Counted from the stretch's first letter, positions 1 to 11,447 are shown. The stretch is 64,000 bases of DNA from Mya arenaria (GCF_026914265.1 NC_069131.1:6533001-6597000), one strand, 5' to 3'. The notes: a model not told the origin generated them from the sequence alone. Translations and numbers: made by a program.

Positions 1-620
1 TCTACTGGATATTCTGATGCCATACTTAAACTAAAAACTTTATCTTCAAAGTGACACGACTGAAGTGATACCTCTGTATATTGCATGGTCAGAGTTATCC
101 CCCTTTTGTAAATAGAGAAAATAGAAAAAAAGTATTGACTTACCACTTAACGTCTTTTTGCTCACTGGCGGATACAGAGGGGGTGCACCCGGTGCCCCAC
201 CCCCTTTATTCGTCCAAATTTAATTTTGATTTCAGTATAGGAGACAAAGATAATATAACAAGCCCGAAATGCACCATTTCCGACTAAAATTGTTAACATT
301 TTCAATATTCACTATGTGAAAGGCGACTGTGCGATAACATCTGAGGGCTAACACGTTTCAGATAAATGAAAAGATGGATTGTGGCTCCAGTTTTTAATGA
401 AACAAAGGGCAGTCTTTACCGTTTGACTGAGAGCCCCGCCTTCGTTCTATTACCGGGGTTTGAGACTGCCCTAATTTAAAATGGTGCAGAAATAGGAAAG
501 TTATCTTTGTTAAAAGTCTTCATTCGATTTCTCTCTATTTCCTTGACGTCAGACTGTAGAGACATTAGAATGGAATACATGGCTGGTCTGGCGAATTGGT
601 CTTCATATATGTCGCCATCT
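1..620. other. Intergenic, no gene seen
   Basis: I see no exon, splice-bounded reading frame or tandem repeat here. A C/G-rich patch near 165-215 interrupts AT-rich sequence and looks like a fragment of a dispersed repeat, but no boundaries can be set. The short open frame at 81-287 has no protein-like features. Confidence 0.5.
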
Positions 621-930
621 ATGCATGATTATTATGTCATTGTGTGGAGCGCAAGAAGAGAATAGGCCCGTAATGCACCAGTCAATTAAACCCGCCCCTA
701 GGTCCGGGGTATACCGGGGAAAGTGGGGGGAAATGGGGCGTGTTTTTACCTTCCAGGTGGCCCCACAGTGCCGAGTGAATGCGGTGGTTTTGTTTTCGCG
801 CCGAAAATAGCGGGAAATGGGCCGTTGCTTTGTGCCGGGAAGTATGCGTTCTTTTAACGGGATTCGTCCGCGATTTAGCAAAGCTTCTCCCGGTGTTTAA
901 TGAGAACTCGCGAGATTATAAGTATCTTAC

Positions 931-1036
931 ATGGCCGCGAGTGTAAGATAGGTTCATTCCGACCCGAGCATAGGGTGTTCTTCGCAAAACACCCTGCGCG
1001 AGGGTCAGGATGAACCTATCTTACACTCGCGGCTAT
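931..1036. repeat. Large near-perfect palindrome (hairpin)
   Basis: Two arms of about 50 bp are separated by only a few bases. The left arm begins ATGGCCGCGAGTGTAAGATA; the right arm ends with its reverse complement, differing at a few positions. The longest uninterrupted match covers GCCGCGAGTGTAAGATAGG and a few bases more. As RNA or single-stranded DNA it would form a very stable hairpin. It lies inside the interrupted inverted-repeat element, so it is probably part of the inserted sequence. Confidence 0.85.
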
Positions 1037-1046
1037 GGTAGATGCT

Positions 1047-1491
1047 TTTTCTCCCACCTCAGTTAAACAAAATTAAGTAAGAATGTATTTTTTGCTGGAA
1101 CTCTTTTGTGCTTAGTAAAAATTATTGCGTATGGATATGCGATAATTCGTGGTTGTCATGGATATGCGCGCAGTGATTCAGATTATGTTAATAGTCAAAT
1201 CGGTGTTTAAATAGTTCTAAGGAGAGAGAAGCATTATTTCTTGAAAGGTGCGTGAAAACTGTTTTACGGGGACATTTGAAGCGAGAAATACTTAATTAGC
1301 GTTCTAAATATTGCCACAAGAAAGGATTTCCATGATGCTACAGACGATAGTCTTTAACAAGGGAGGTAATTACAATGTGGTGACCATTATAAAGGAGTTC
1401 CATACGGGCATTTTATCTTCGCCCGTGGGCAAGATAAGAATTTCTAGCATGACTAAATTATTGGACCTACTTATCTGAGGTGGGAGAAATT
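1047..1491. repeat. Sequence bounded by short inverted repeats
   Basis: TTTTTCTCCCACCTCAG at 1047-1062 is repeated in inverted form as CTGAGGTGGGAGAAA at about 1475-1490. Together with the palindrome just upstream this may mark the extent of a foldback-type insertion. No coding capacity is seen between the repeats. Confidence 0.35.
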
Positions 1492-1689
1492 CTCGTATGC
1501 TTTAAATATGTACATTAAAATAGGCCTTACCTAGGATGTCCCCTGGGTGCGGGGGGATTTGGCGGGGATTTTACCAGCAGTTTGGATTTAACCTGGGATT
1601 GGCTGGACCGAAAGTCAAAGTCCCTGCTATTCCCCGGGCCTGGGGAAGGGGTACAATTGACTTGTGCATAATATATTTGCTTCTTTCAC

Positions 1690-2300
1690 CGCAAGTCGTT
1701 GAAGCCGTGCAGGATGGAACAACCGTTTGCTACTAGCTGCCTGATATGAGGTTTACTAGTCGGGCATCCTTGCAATGACCGTGTGTCATCTGCAAGCCAA
1801 CCCCTGCCTATTTCCTCTTCTCGACTCATTTGAGCGCACTTTAAATATCTTACAGACATAATTTTCTCTTGGTAGTTCTTTTCTTTAACATCATTTTCAG
1901 TATACAGTATCGTTCGGTTTTCTGTTGTTGTTTTTACACACCAGTTCCTGTGGTTTATTTTGATTCCTGGTGAGAAGATATTATCACAACGGTAGATTTA
2001 GTTCGGATCACGTATACATGCCAACATGATGAAGAACTTCAAAGTTACTATTCAATGTTTAATCCTTCTCCCAGACCCAGGTTATGAAAATAATTCATAA
2101 TAATGGAGGCATTGAAGTATAATAATTATACTTGAAACAAAAAAAATGTGTCAATACTTTTTTGAAACAAAGTTGTATTCTTGAAACGACCAACATGCTG
2201 ACATAAAACTTGTCAATAAAAAATGTCGATAAACTTGATAAGAATCAGTGGAGTTTAACTACTGAAATGAAAGAAAATGAGCCAAAAGAAATAATTCAGC
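1690..2300. other. Intergenic, upstream of ZNF706
   Basis: AT-rich sequence with no recognisable exon or repeat. It should contain distal promoter sequence of the ZNF706-like gene if the non-coding exon proposed at 2300-2387 is right. Confidence 0.4.
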
Positions 2301-2317
2301 TCAACACCGTTTCACAA

Positions 2318-2342
2318 CTTCCGGCAAGGACCGTTGACGTAA
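2318..2342 (+). promoter_or_regulatory. Candidate core promoter elements of the ZNF706-like gene
   Basis: CTTCCGG at 2318-2324 is a consensus ETS/GABP-type site, and TGACGTAA at 2335-2342 is CRE/ATF-like. Both sit within 70 bp of a strong splice donor at 2388, the arrangement of a TATA-less housekeeping promoter. No TATA box is seen. Assignment to this gene is inferred from position only. Confidence 0.35.
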
Positions 2343-2387
2343 ATCAAGGCATTTTCTTTCATCTGACGCTACAGTCGCCATTTTAAC
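2343..2387 (+). other. Candidate non-coding first exon of ZNF706-like gene
   Basis: A consensus donor GTGAGT begins at 2388, directly after GCCATTTTAAC, downstream of the ETS and CRE-like sites. The coding exon at 3925 starts after a good acceptor only four bases before its ATG, so an upstream non-coding exon is required. This is the best candidate seen; the transcription start is not defined. Confidence 0.4.
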
Positions 2388-3924
2388 GTGAGTAGAAATA
2401 TCATGTAAAGTTTGTATCTTACACAGGCTGTTTTGTGACACAATTATGTAGTATTTTAGAATTTAAAAAGACCAATAATTTTAAAGTTGCATCTAGTTCG
2501 GATACAGATTGCGTCTAAAAGTTTTACGGAAAATTACTCATCATTGCCACATAAATAATATCTTATCAAAACTTGTTTTGTTGTTTTTATTCAAATATTC
2601 ATTTATATACATAAATAAGGAACTATATTTTTTTAAATTATTAGCTAAATAAATTTGGAACAATACATGGCCTAGATATGTGTGACCATATGTCCTATGA
2701 GAATCAAGTGGTCCAAATTTAGCATGAACCAGGCAACCTAGACGATTAGATATCTTTAGATGGCAGAGTGATATGATTGGGTTGGGTAAAAATGACTGGC
2801 CGGAGCGGACCAATTCTCGACCAAGGAAATTTTTGTTTCGATCCGGAAAAGAAATGCGGGTATAAAAGACTGGCTGATCAGGAAGGTGTATAAAAATATA
2901 TATTGTATTGTGAAGTGCATTTATAATCTCAATACAATTTCTAAACAGTATGTTTTAATGCCGTGCTGCCCGTGCAACAATTTAATTTTGTCCGTTTCAT
3001 TTTTTCTAATTACAAATGATCTAGCACTGGTTTCAGATATTATATGATTATTCATATTTTATAATAACCTAAAAAAGAGACAATTTTTTTTTAACGGTTA
3101 TTAATTACGATTTTAGTGGTTCCATAAAATACAGTAAAGTAAATTGCGTCGAAAGTGTAATTGTTTATTGTTTCACTAAAATACATTTATTCTGGGAGAT
3201 ATTTTGTTATTGGTCCCTGATTAATTTGAGCTATTTTTAATACATCACTGCATGGGTTTCTTTTTAATGAGTTTATTGTTCACACAGTGTCTATCCAAAA
3301 ATCAAGAATTATATGCAACTTTTGTATTATTAATTCATTTAATACTAATATTTGTTATAAGCTGTACATTGTTTGTTTTTTGTTATTATTACAATTTGGA
3401 AATTGTCCGGTCCCACCAGTCTTTATTACCCAATCAAAGTTCTGAGGCTTCAGAGAGATTTTTGGACCGCTAAGGAAATTATCGTTGGTCCGGAATTGGT
3501 CTGGTCTGGCCGACCTATGGTTGCAATCCTTGTGTTTGATTAGCAGGGTATACGACTATGTTGACATTTGGCACCAGGGCATTTGCAGAGTATACAGTTA
3601 AAACGTCCATTTAAAATTACTGGGCTTATGGCGTAAGGAGGAGTCCTGGACAGATGGCCAAATTATGTAAAATGTTGATAGATTTGTTTGAACTGTCATA
3701 AACCTGAGTTGTCAAATGTTACCATGAATCCACATTAAGTATATATTTAGTAAAACAAGTATATTAATATTTATATTCATAACTGTTTATGTTCATGACT
3801 CATGAATGTTTAACTCTTTTGATAAATGCTAGATTCAAATATAATCATAGTTGATCATTCACTAAAATCTGTTTGGTGTACAGAAATACGAGAAAAATAG
3901 AAAATACCTCCTTCTTTTTTGCAG
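2388..3924 (+). other. Proposed intron 1 of the ZNF706-like gene
   Basis: Starts with GTGAGT and ends with a pyrimidine tract plus GCAG. It is AT-rich. A stretch near 2775-2820 resembles the reverse complement of about 3385-3445, perhaps the ends of a decayed inverted-repeat element. No coding sequence is seen. Confidence 0.4.
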
Positions 3925-3928
3925 AACC

Positions 3929-4063
3929 ATGGCTCGTGGTCACCAAAAGATCCAGTCTCAGCAGAAGAACAAGGAAAAGATGGACAAGTTGAAAAAGGCG
4001 TCAGGCCATGACCAAAAAAAGGCCGCACTGGCTGGTCTGAAATTCGTCTGCACTGCTTGCAAG
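3929..4063 (+). CDS. ZNF706: ZNF706-like coding exon A
   Basis: Encodes residues 1-45, up to CTACK. It follows the acceptor TTTTTTGCAG at 3924 and ends in phase 0 at a rather weak donor, AAG|GTTGAC. Confidence 0.93.
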
Positions 4064-5174
4064 GTTGACACTTGTTTTGGTCAATTATTATATAATCAAT
4101 ATGTCACCTACATATTTACTCTCTACAATTGAGAACGGAACGGGTCAGATATCTTGCATGCGGTGGTATGCGTACAATTGTAGATGTAGGCCTATGTCAA
4201 AAGTCATTTGGTGGCCTAAGGTCCATAATTTCAATGATTCTGCTTGAGCGATTGTGATAGGGGGATTGTCCATCAACATACTTAACATTTTTCTTTAATC
4301 AATTTCTCCTGCAAAATCACTGGGACAATTTCAACCAAACTTCTAAAAGGGAATGTTCCTTGGGTGTTCCTTTTCCAGATTCCTTCAATAAAAGTGGTTC
4401 ATTGTAGAACTTTGGTTGCCATGGCAACCAAAAGGAAAATTAAAAACTTTGATAATCTTCATCTCAGAGACTGCTGGCCTGATTGCCTCCATCCTATTAT
4501 CAAATTCCTTCAAACCATGTTGATTTATAACAAAACATCGCCACAAGGGGGCAGAGCTACTTTTTACTATAATTATGTTATTATATATATTATCACCCAT
4601 TGTGATTTTTAAAAAACACATGGCTGCCAGGGGGCGGTGCTAGTCTTCACTATATTTATGTTTATATGAAAATCTCCTCTTCAGAAACCATTGGCCTGAT
4701 TTTGAAATATTTTCACAAAAATGTTCTTTATTTTATTGTTTTACAATCATTGCAGATATCAACTTCAAACTTTATAAACATATTCAAAGTAACAATGTGC
4801 CCTTTTGTGGCAAGTTTATAACTGAACTTAAATATATTGTAAAGTTGTGGCCCTTTGTTAATTTTTCAACAAATACATATTTTTTATGTTTTTATACACC
4901 TGTTTAAAAATTGTATGTAGTCTAGCTTCATCTGTGGCGTACAGTTTGGGTGGGATTTGGGCAGACAGTGACAGATCAATAACTTTAAAACCATTTGTCC
5001 ATTGATGAATCAGTAGTCAATATACGGCCATCTTTGTTTATGAAATTAATCTGAAATTGAAATAAAGGCGTTTGTTTTTTCCAGGCCCAGATGCCAGACC
5101 CGAAGACCTACAAGCAGCACTTTGAGAACAAACACCCGAAACTGGATCTGCCAGATGAACTCAAGGAAATATAA
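3929..5174 (+). CDS. ZNF706: ZNF706-like small C2H2 zinc-finger protein (two coding exons)
   Basis: Joined exons 3929-4063 and 5085-5174 encode 74 aa plus stop, against 76 aa for vertebrate ZNF706. The protein starts MARGHQKIQSQQKN, the basic Gln/Lys-rich head shared with ZNF706 and 4F5/SERF-type proteins, continues with a lysine-rich stretch to about residue 38, and ends with one C2H2 finger: C41-x2-C44-x12-H57-x4-H62. The C-terminus after the finger (PKLDLPDEL) also matches the family. The ATG is the first in its exon, four bases after the acceptor. ZNF706 is known as a small nuclear protein linked to repression of KLF4 in stem cells, and the family head has been linked to effects on protein aggregation; its role in molluscs is not known to me. 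The intron cuts the finger just after the second cysteine pair, in phase 0. Alternative family assignments are unlikely. Confidence 0.95.
4064..5084 (+). other. ZNF706-like intron between coding exons
   Basis: Bounded by GTTGAC and TTTTTTCCAG. The part from about 4330 to 4700 (GGTTGCCATGGCAACC and the following text) resembles dispersed sequence also present near 28690-28760, so a repeat fragment sits in this intron. No additional exon is seen. Confidence 0.7.
5085..5174 (+). CDS. ZNF706: ZNF706-like coding exon B
   Basis: Encodes residues 46-74 (AQMPDPKTYKQHF onward), with the two zinc-binding histidines H57 and H62, ending at TAA. The 3' UTR is not delimited. A GTGGGT at 5216 and an acceptor ending TTTCAG near 6294 could in principle splice out the downstream tandem repeat, but this is only a possibility. 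Confidence 0.93.
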   Translation, partial: AQMPDPKTYKQHFENKHPKLDLPDELKEI

Positions 5175-5419
5175 ACCACCTTACCTCATCCATCATACAT
5201 TCTTGTTGTGAATTAGGTGGGTATTGTCCGTTGGTTTTTGTGTGAATAAGTTACATAATATTGAGACATTATTCAATAACTGTATCTAAGGTCGTCTTGA
5301 TCATTGATGATGCAACTTTTGTTCTTTAGCCTCCATTAAACACTGTGACAAGTAGGGATTGTTTTCTTAAGGCAACTAACTCAGTGTTTGTGTAACTGAA
5401 CTTTTTAGAATTTTTTTTA

Positions 5420-6190
5420 TTACCCAAGCTGTGCCTTACTATGCCAACTTGCTAGTTCTTAAGCCAAGTGGTGCCTGGCTATGCTGGCTAACTTGTACCT
5501 AAGCCTAGCCGTGCATGATTATACCAACTTACAGGTACTAAATTCTAGCTGTGTCTGGCTATGCTGGCTAACTTGTACCTAAGCCTAGCCGTGCATGATT
5601 ATACCAACTTACAGGTACTAAATTCTAGCTGTGTCTGGCTATGCTGGCTAACTTGTACCTAAGCCTAGCCTTGCATGATTATACCAACTTACAGGTACTA
5701 AATTCTAGCTGTGTCTGGCTATGCTGGCTAACTTGTACCTAAGCCTAGCCGTGCATGATTATACCAACTTACAGGTACTAAATTCTAGCTGTGTCTGGCT
5801 ATGCCAACTTACTAGTACTTCAGCCTAGTTGTGCTGACTAACTGGTACTTAAGCCTAGCTGTGCCTGGCTATGCTGACTAACTGGTACTTAGCCTAGCTG
5901 TGCCCAACTAAGCTGACTTACTGGTACTTAAACCTTGCTGTTACAGGCTTTGCTATCTAAGTTGTACTTTTTTCTAGCTGTTACCGGCTATGCTGACTAA
6001 CTGGTACTTAAGCCTAGTTGTGCCCGGCTATGCTGACTTACTGGTTCTTTAGCCTACTTGTGCCCGGCTATGCCGACTTACTGGTACTTAAGTCTAGCTG
6101 TTCCAGGCTATGCTGACTTACTGGTACTTAAGCCTAGCTGTACTTGGCCATGCTGACTAACTGGTTCTAAAGCCTAGCTGTGCCTGACTC
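5420..6190. repeat. Tandem array with 80-bp higher-order unit over a 40-bp monomer
   Basis: Four nearly identical 80-bp units start with ATGCTGGCTA at 5481, 5561, 5641 and 5721. Each is a dimer of a roughly 40-bp motif (GCCTAGC..TGC..GGCTATGC..AACT.GTACTTA). From about 5800 to 6185 only diverged 40-bp monomers remain. The array lies 250 bp downstream of the ZNF706-like stop codon, possibly in its 3' UTR. Confidence 0.9.
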
Positions 6191-7439
6191 CCCTTTTCAG
6201 GCAAAATTACCCTTTTGAATGGCCTTGGCACCATTCCCAGACAGCTCTGTTTCTTTGAAAGTGTATGCCATGTAATCTGTTTTCTGTGTTTCAGGTTCTT
6301 ACAGCGCAGTGATAACAGAAAACACGAAGTAGCCTGCTGTTCCATTTTGGGGGTTGGAAAGAAATAATCTCATTGTCATTCATCGTTGACTTTTATTTTA
6401 TTTATACAAAGTTGTAGTATGATTCACCTTTGACTATTCCATAGCGCACTGAGTTTGTACGGTCCATGTTGTCTGCAGGTGAATGTGCACATATCATTGT
6501 TTTAAGTGGGAGTTTGGTTTTTCTAACTGTATGTACCCTAACTACTAGATTTGTTTTTCAATTATCACTGTTTATTAAAATGAATGTTTTAAAATGTTCC
6601 TTCCCTTGAATTAAATAACTGTCAAGACTTCCATGGTATGTGTAAAACAAAGTGCATAGTTCACTGGAAAAATAGGTAAAATGTAGCGCTGATTATTTTT
6701 AGTCTTCTGTAGCATTATTTTTGTACAGTACATGAGTGTGTGCCTATACAATATGTCACAAATTGGATCAAAATATTATCATTGTTGTTGGCCATCAGTA
6801 CTTTGTCTTATTATTCACTTGTGATTTTTTTGGCCTTAATTTTAATTATGATTCTAGCGTTTATCAAGAGGGTCTGTCTGATTAGAAAGTGTATGTCAAA
6901 TTTGCCTTATAATGATACAACTAGAGATTGTGATGTGTGAAACCAATTCATATTTTTATTCGAACAAAGAAAAAATGAGTTATATCTATATGAGTGTCTT
7001 TAATAGTGAGAGTGGAATGCTAAATGTTTTGAAGTTCTTTTTAACCTTTTCACCAAGTTCATTACTTGACAACAATTTTTGTCATACACTTCTGACAAAG
7101 CGGCCCCCAATGATTTCAATAGAGATGTAAATACTCATAACCCATACCAACAACATGTAGTTAAACAATACAATTTTGGTTCGTTAATATGTATAAGTAA
7201 AATTTTTCAGCGATATTTTACACATTGTTTCGAAATTTGTCTTAATGATACAGATATATGCATAGCCTGTTTTAAGTTTCATTCTTATATTTCTTAAATA
7301 AATATAAAATTAAATGTATTCAGTTTTGTAATTGTTTTAATGATACATTGTATGGTAATTTTAACGGATGACTCATCAATTAAAACCTGGCGAAGAGTGG
7401 GCGGGCTTATGTTGTTAACAACTCTGCGTTAATACCATG
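6191..7439. other. 3' flank of ZNF706-like gene, no gene seen
   Basis: AT-rich sequence with several AATAAA/ATTAAA-type hexamers (for example near 6571 and 7297) that could serve as polyadenylation signals, but none can be assigned. No coding exon is recognised. Confidence 0.4.
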
Positions 7440-7800
7440 CCATATATTGAACGGTTTTTAGTCTTCCCGAAGGGAGAGCATTTAGTTGCCGCTTTGTCCG
7501 TCCGTCTGTTACACTTATTCCGGAGAATAACTTCAAAACTATTGATGCGATTGAAATAAAACTCGGTATATAGATAGATGGCATTGAAAGGAAGTGCAGT
7601 GCACAAGAACCATAATCCTATAATGCATACTTATTAAATCATCTCCCCTTAACCATTTTATCATAATTGGTGCATGTGTGGGCCATAACGTCCAAACTAC
7701 TGATGGGATTGAAATAAAACTAGGTACTTAGATAGATTGCAATGAGAGGAAGTGCAGTGCACAAGCATCATAATCCTATCATGTACATTAAGGTAGCACA
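7440..7800. mobile_element. Hairpin-capped element with two ~160-bp cores (pearl/Helitron-like)
   Basis: Begins with a small hairpin (CTTCCCGAAGGGAG near 7465), then a short CCGT-type tract (GTCCGTCCGTCTGT), then two copies of a core about 158 bp apart (each with GATTGAAATAAAACT and GGAAGTGCAGTGCACAAG, starting near 7537 and 7695). This order of hairpin, tetranucleotide tract and repeated core is the one seen at 22793-29772 and, in the other direction, at 55960-56846. It resembles the published bivalve 'pearl' elements, often regarded as non-autonomous Helitron relatives; that assignment is from memory. Confidence 0.55.
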
Positions 7801-7837
7801 CTCCTAATGAAAACCTCCACTCGAAACTTTAAATGCG

Positions 7838-7925
7838 TTAGCCTATGTGTTAAGCACAGGACTACAAATCTTTTGAGGGTTTCAAGGTAGTGGTTCAAAT
7901 CCAACCAGAACCATAATTTATTTTC
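7838..7925 (+). mobile_element. tRNA-like SINE head fragment
   Basis: Contains a pol III A-box-like stretch (TTAGCCTATGTGTTAAGC) and, about 45 bp on, a B-box-like GTGGTTCAAATCC. No cloverleaf acceptor stem is formed, so it is not a tRNA gene; a SINE remnant is the best reading. Confidence 0.4.
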
Positions 7926-8149
7926 TTACATATTTTGCAGGAGTTTGTCCGCGCCATATATTCAATATTTGTGAATTTCAATTGCTGCTTTTTTATTTCA
8001 TTTCTTGTAAATTACCTTTAAATTTATTTCTCAAACCTGCCCATATCTTTCCATGTCATGAATCTTTCCAGCTGTGTATAATAATGCTGCAACAATTGAC
8101 CTTCTACCAGCACATTGTATTACAAGTTCTGCCTTTTCATAGAAAACGG

Positions 8150-8445
8150 GCGTATGGAGAGCATCCATCGCTTCCAGCGATATTCTTGTTATCCAATTGC
8201 CATGAAACTTGTTCAGGATATATGTCTGCATGTCTTGAACTATTATTAATATGGGTCACCTAAGGTCAAAACCTTGGTCACTAAGTCAAATGTTATAGAA
8301 AAAATTCCCGTCATAAATTCAATAGTTTTACCGATTTTTTTAACTTGGTCAGAATACTTGTCTGCATGTTGTCTTTATTTATTGTGAATACCGGTCACCT
8401 CAGGGCGAAAATCAAGTTACTATGTCAAATCTTAAGAGAGAGAAA
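8150..8445. repeat. Two diverged copies of a GGTCA-rich repeat
   Basis: Two stretches of about 170 bp share AACTTG.TCAG.ATA..TGTCTGCATG.., then GGTCACCT and GTCAAAT. They look like decayed cores of the same general class as the intron 3 array at 22886-28600. Confidence 0.4.
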
Positions 8446-10080
8446 TCTCCGTACGTAATGAATTAAAGTTTTATTAATCAATTTTTCATAAAACGTGTAC
8501 AGATTTGTTTTTTTTTCTATATGATCTCTAAGACACCTGATTAGTCTATTCCCATGATCTGAAACATTGTTGCTGTGTATTATAATATTTTTATTTTAAC
8601 AATTCATTAACTCGGCCTATTACTCGACTAAAAGGGAACATAACTCGTACACACGGAAATTTGTGTCTTACATACTAAGCATGGTTTATATATGTGTTTG
8701 TATACCCGATGTAGTATTTCTCATTTTGCAATACAACATTTTACATAATATCATTCGTATCGAAAGCAAATCCGTGGTCAATTGATACTGACGCGCTAGA
8801 AATGTAATCCAATCCGAGCAGGTTCACCCCCTGCTCTTCAACTAAAATGTAAATGGTCTCAAACCAGTGATGTCTCTAAAAGTTGTAACATAAATTGTTT
8901 TTTTCAAGAGACACATAGGGCTACGAGTTTATAGTCAATCAATTCTATCTTTTCTTCACAGTCATATCCGTGCTCTTTTCCACGGGTGGTCTATCGTTGA
9001 CGTTTATTTAAACGTTAAAACTTTATAGACCGTTAAAAACGAGACCGAATTAAAAGTTTAAATTTTGCCAGGGCTAATTTTCAGCGTCGAAAAAATGACC
9101 CCAACGGCATAAAAATAATCATTAATGTAACACCGGCATTCCAAGTGCACCCTGTGCGCATCTGCTCTTATTAGATAGGAAACCCTATATATGTGTCCGC
9201 AAAAAAGTAAGAATATCATCTGATTATTACAAACTTATTTATTCCAGTAGTCGCAATCGTTTTTCACATTTACAGACATGCAAATTTACTCCAATAGAGC
9301 GATAGCCTCTTGCAAGGGGCCATTTTATTTAGACAACATAGTAGCAATTTCATATCCTTCTCTATGTTTTCAACAGTGCATTTCATAAATTGTAGTTATG
9401 GCGCGCCATGGTGCTGTATGTGTGCCCTTATTTTGTTGTTCAGGTGATAGGTATTATTTTTGCGATAGAAACGTGTAAATCAATTGATAAATGAGGATCA
9501 GCCCCCCATTTCGGAAAGCATGGACTTTTTATGAACTTTCGGAACGTGGAAAGATGGGGCGACGCTGTAAGCAGTTACCAAGTAATAATATACATTATTT
9601 TTTAGGCACACACACAAAAACACACACAGAACTTTTACACAGGATTCAATAAGAAACTAGACGGTTATTTCTGCAATAAAAGCCAAATGGCTCCGCCTCT
9701 GATCATCGTCTCAATATGGTTAGCATTTGCGGCAGGTTATTTCGGAATCCTTCCAAGAGGTTCAAGATATATGGAACGGACACGAAATGTAGTCATATAA
9801 CCTTTGACCTCTTACTGTAACCTTTACCTTGAATCGAATTGTAACTTGCGCTCTGCACATCTTCTTATATGGTGAGCTCAGTTTTGCCGCTTGAGTCTGA
9901 ACTCAGACTTGACGTGTTTTTATGTCTTTGGCGTTTACACTGTGCCATTAAACGGGGTTTGTGTTTAAACTTTTGGCTACAGCGCTTGTTTCTGTAGTTT
10001 GTCATATACATATTGAGTCTGTTCGTTATCACGGCCCCCAGGATTACGGCATAAACGACCGTTAAATATGATACCGTTCT
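8446..10080. other. Intergenic, no gene seen
   Basis: No exon or clear element. A short CA-rich run occurs at 9607-9630. The stretch 9890-10040 shares phrases such as CTTGAGTCTGAACTC and TTCGTTATCACGG with 35970-36030, indicating an unclassified dispersed repeat. Confidence 0.4.
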
Positions 10081-10260
10081 GATAGCTAGAAGATGAATAG
10101 CTAGAAGTGGTATCTAGAGTTCGCTTCTTTGCGGAAGGTTACCGGTTCAATCCCCGACCGCATCACTACTGAAATTAATACGTTAACAACTGGCAGCGGT
10201 AGATCCCTTACCTGGCGCTCGGCATTAGAGGTTAGTTTACAAGCTGAGGCTACTCGGTAC
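10081..10260 (+). mobile_element. tRNA-derived SINE
   Basis: A tRNA-like head contains an anticodon-arm-like region and a B box (ACCGGTTCAATCCCC at about 10141-10155). It is followed by a body with CCTTACCTGGCGCTCGGCAT. The same body plan, at lower identity, follows the tRNA-like head at 14331, which supports a shared SINE family. Confidence 0.55.
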
Positions 10261-11152
10261 TACTTATAAAACCTAGGACTGAAGTTGTCTCCCGTTTATC
10301 GGCTTCACTTCGGGTACGTTGTATCGAAAGAAGGTAACATTTCGCACTCGGATCTCCTTGTATCTCACCCTGCTGATATCTAGATACAAAAGTGCACGTT
10401 ATAATATGTAATTATATATACCACAGACATGGTTTACATATATCTGTGTATAAGTGAATGGTCGTGCGGCACTATTGCATCTAACGGGCGAGCACACCTT
10501 CATACAACTTCTTAAAGAATTTCGACTGGTCCTGCTAGAAGCCACTAAGCGGCAAGTAGAGTACAAGTACTACTAGTACTGTGCGCTACTAAGAACTACT
10601 ACTGAAAGCTACGAGATCTACATGTATTAAGAACTACTGTACTAAGAACTACTAAAAATTTAGTAAAAACTTCAAAGAGATACTTAAAAGGCACTGTAGA
10701 ATAAAATATTGTATTGAAATAAATGATTATCACGATCTTTTAAATTCAGATGAGAAGTTTATTCTGAAATTGTTCAATGTATTTGCGATTTTTTAGAAAA
10801 ACTGTTCGTTGGATTTTTTGCTGACAGGATCTCTAAGAACATAATCATACAGACACACATGCAAAAAATGAATTTAAAGAATGACTTGAATATCTGCAAT
10901 CATACGGATCTGGTATGAAAATCTGGTCGAAAGGGGTCCGCAAAATTGCAACAGATTTCAATTTATTGTGTCTGTATACTATGAAGGCTATAAGTTTGAG
11001 TGTTAAAGTCAATATGATATCATCACGTTATTTTCTTTTCATTGCGTATCAAAGCGCGCGAGGGACGACAGCACTATGTGAAATGTCGAAAAGCTCCCCC
11101 CATAGTATGCATATATTCACGGACATCGTGATATTCCATGGTTTCATGATAC
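10261..11152. other. Intergenic, no gene seen
   Basis: A locally repetitive patch near 10555-10650 is rich in GAACTACT/TACTAGTACT phrases. The open frame at 10915-11220 has no protein-like features and runs into a transposon end. Confidence 0.4.
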
Positions 11153-11220
11153 AGTCGAACCCCGTTGGCTCAAACTCCGCAGCTTGGCTTGAATTCCTCG
11201 TTGACCCGAACTATATGTAA
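11153..11220 (+). mobile_element. Terminal part of an ACAGTCGAAC inverted-repeat element
   Basis: ACAGTCGAACCCCGTTGGCT begins here and is followed by CTTGAATTCCTCG. The reverse complement of this end type occurs at about 20125-20152 (GAAAACGGTGTTCGACTGTA), so both are single ends of one family. No partner end is seen nearby. Confidence 0.45.
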
Positions 11221-11447
11221 ATACCTGGGGTGCGTTTCAGATAGATTTTACGATCTGCCATTATCGTAAATTGACGATCATAATAACGACCAACTTAACG
11301 ATAATCATAAAGGCGTTTCAGAAACGTCTCGTAAACTCTCCGGTCGTACGTAAAAAATAACGATAAAGCACAGCGTTAAAGCGAGTGACCCAGTCTGAAG
11401 TGAAATGACGTTACGTCATATTAACCTGATGAGCACCTGTCTTTTTT

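Larger units (their letters stand above)
674..1669. mobile_element. Inverted-repeat element (CAGTCAATT family), interrupted copy
   Basis: The left end (about 674-715, ATGCACCAGTCAATT followed by a C-rich then G-rich stretch) is matched in inverted orientation by the right end at about 1630-1669 (ending ATTGACTTGTGCAT). The flanks of the interior (about 690-800 and 1545-1650) resemble the compact copy at 34733-34966. The two halves are separated here by roughly 700 bp of unrelated sequence that contains a large palindrome, so this copy is probably a short non-autonomous DNA element carrying a nested insertion. No transposase frame is visible. A target-site duplication could not be settled. Confidence 0.55.

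Noticed and set aside
2775..3445. Inverted-repeat element in ZNF706 intron 1
   Set aside because: The match between TGATTGGGTTGGGTAAAAAT and the reverse complement near 3400 is too imperfect to set ends or a family.
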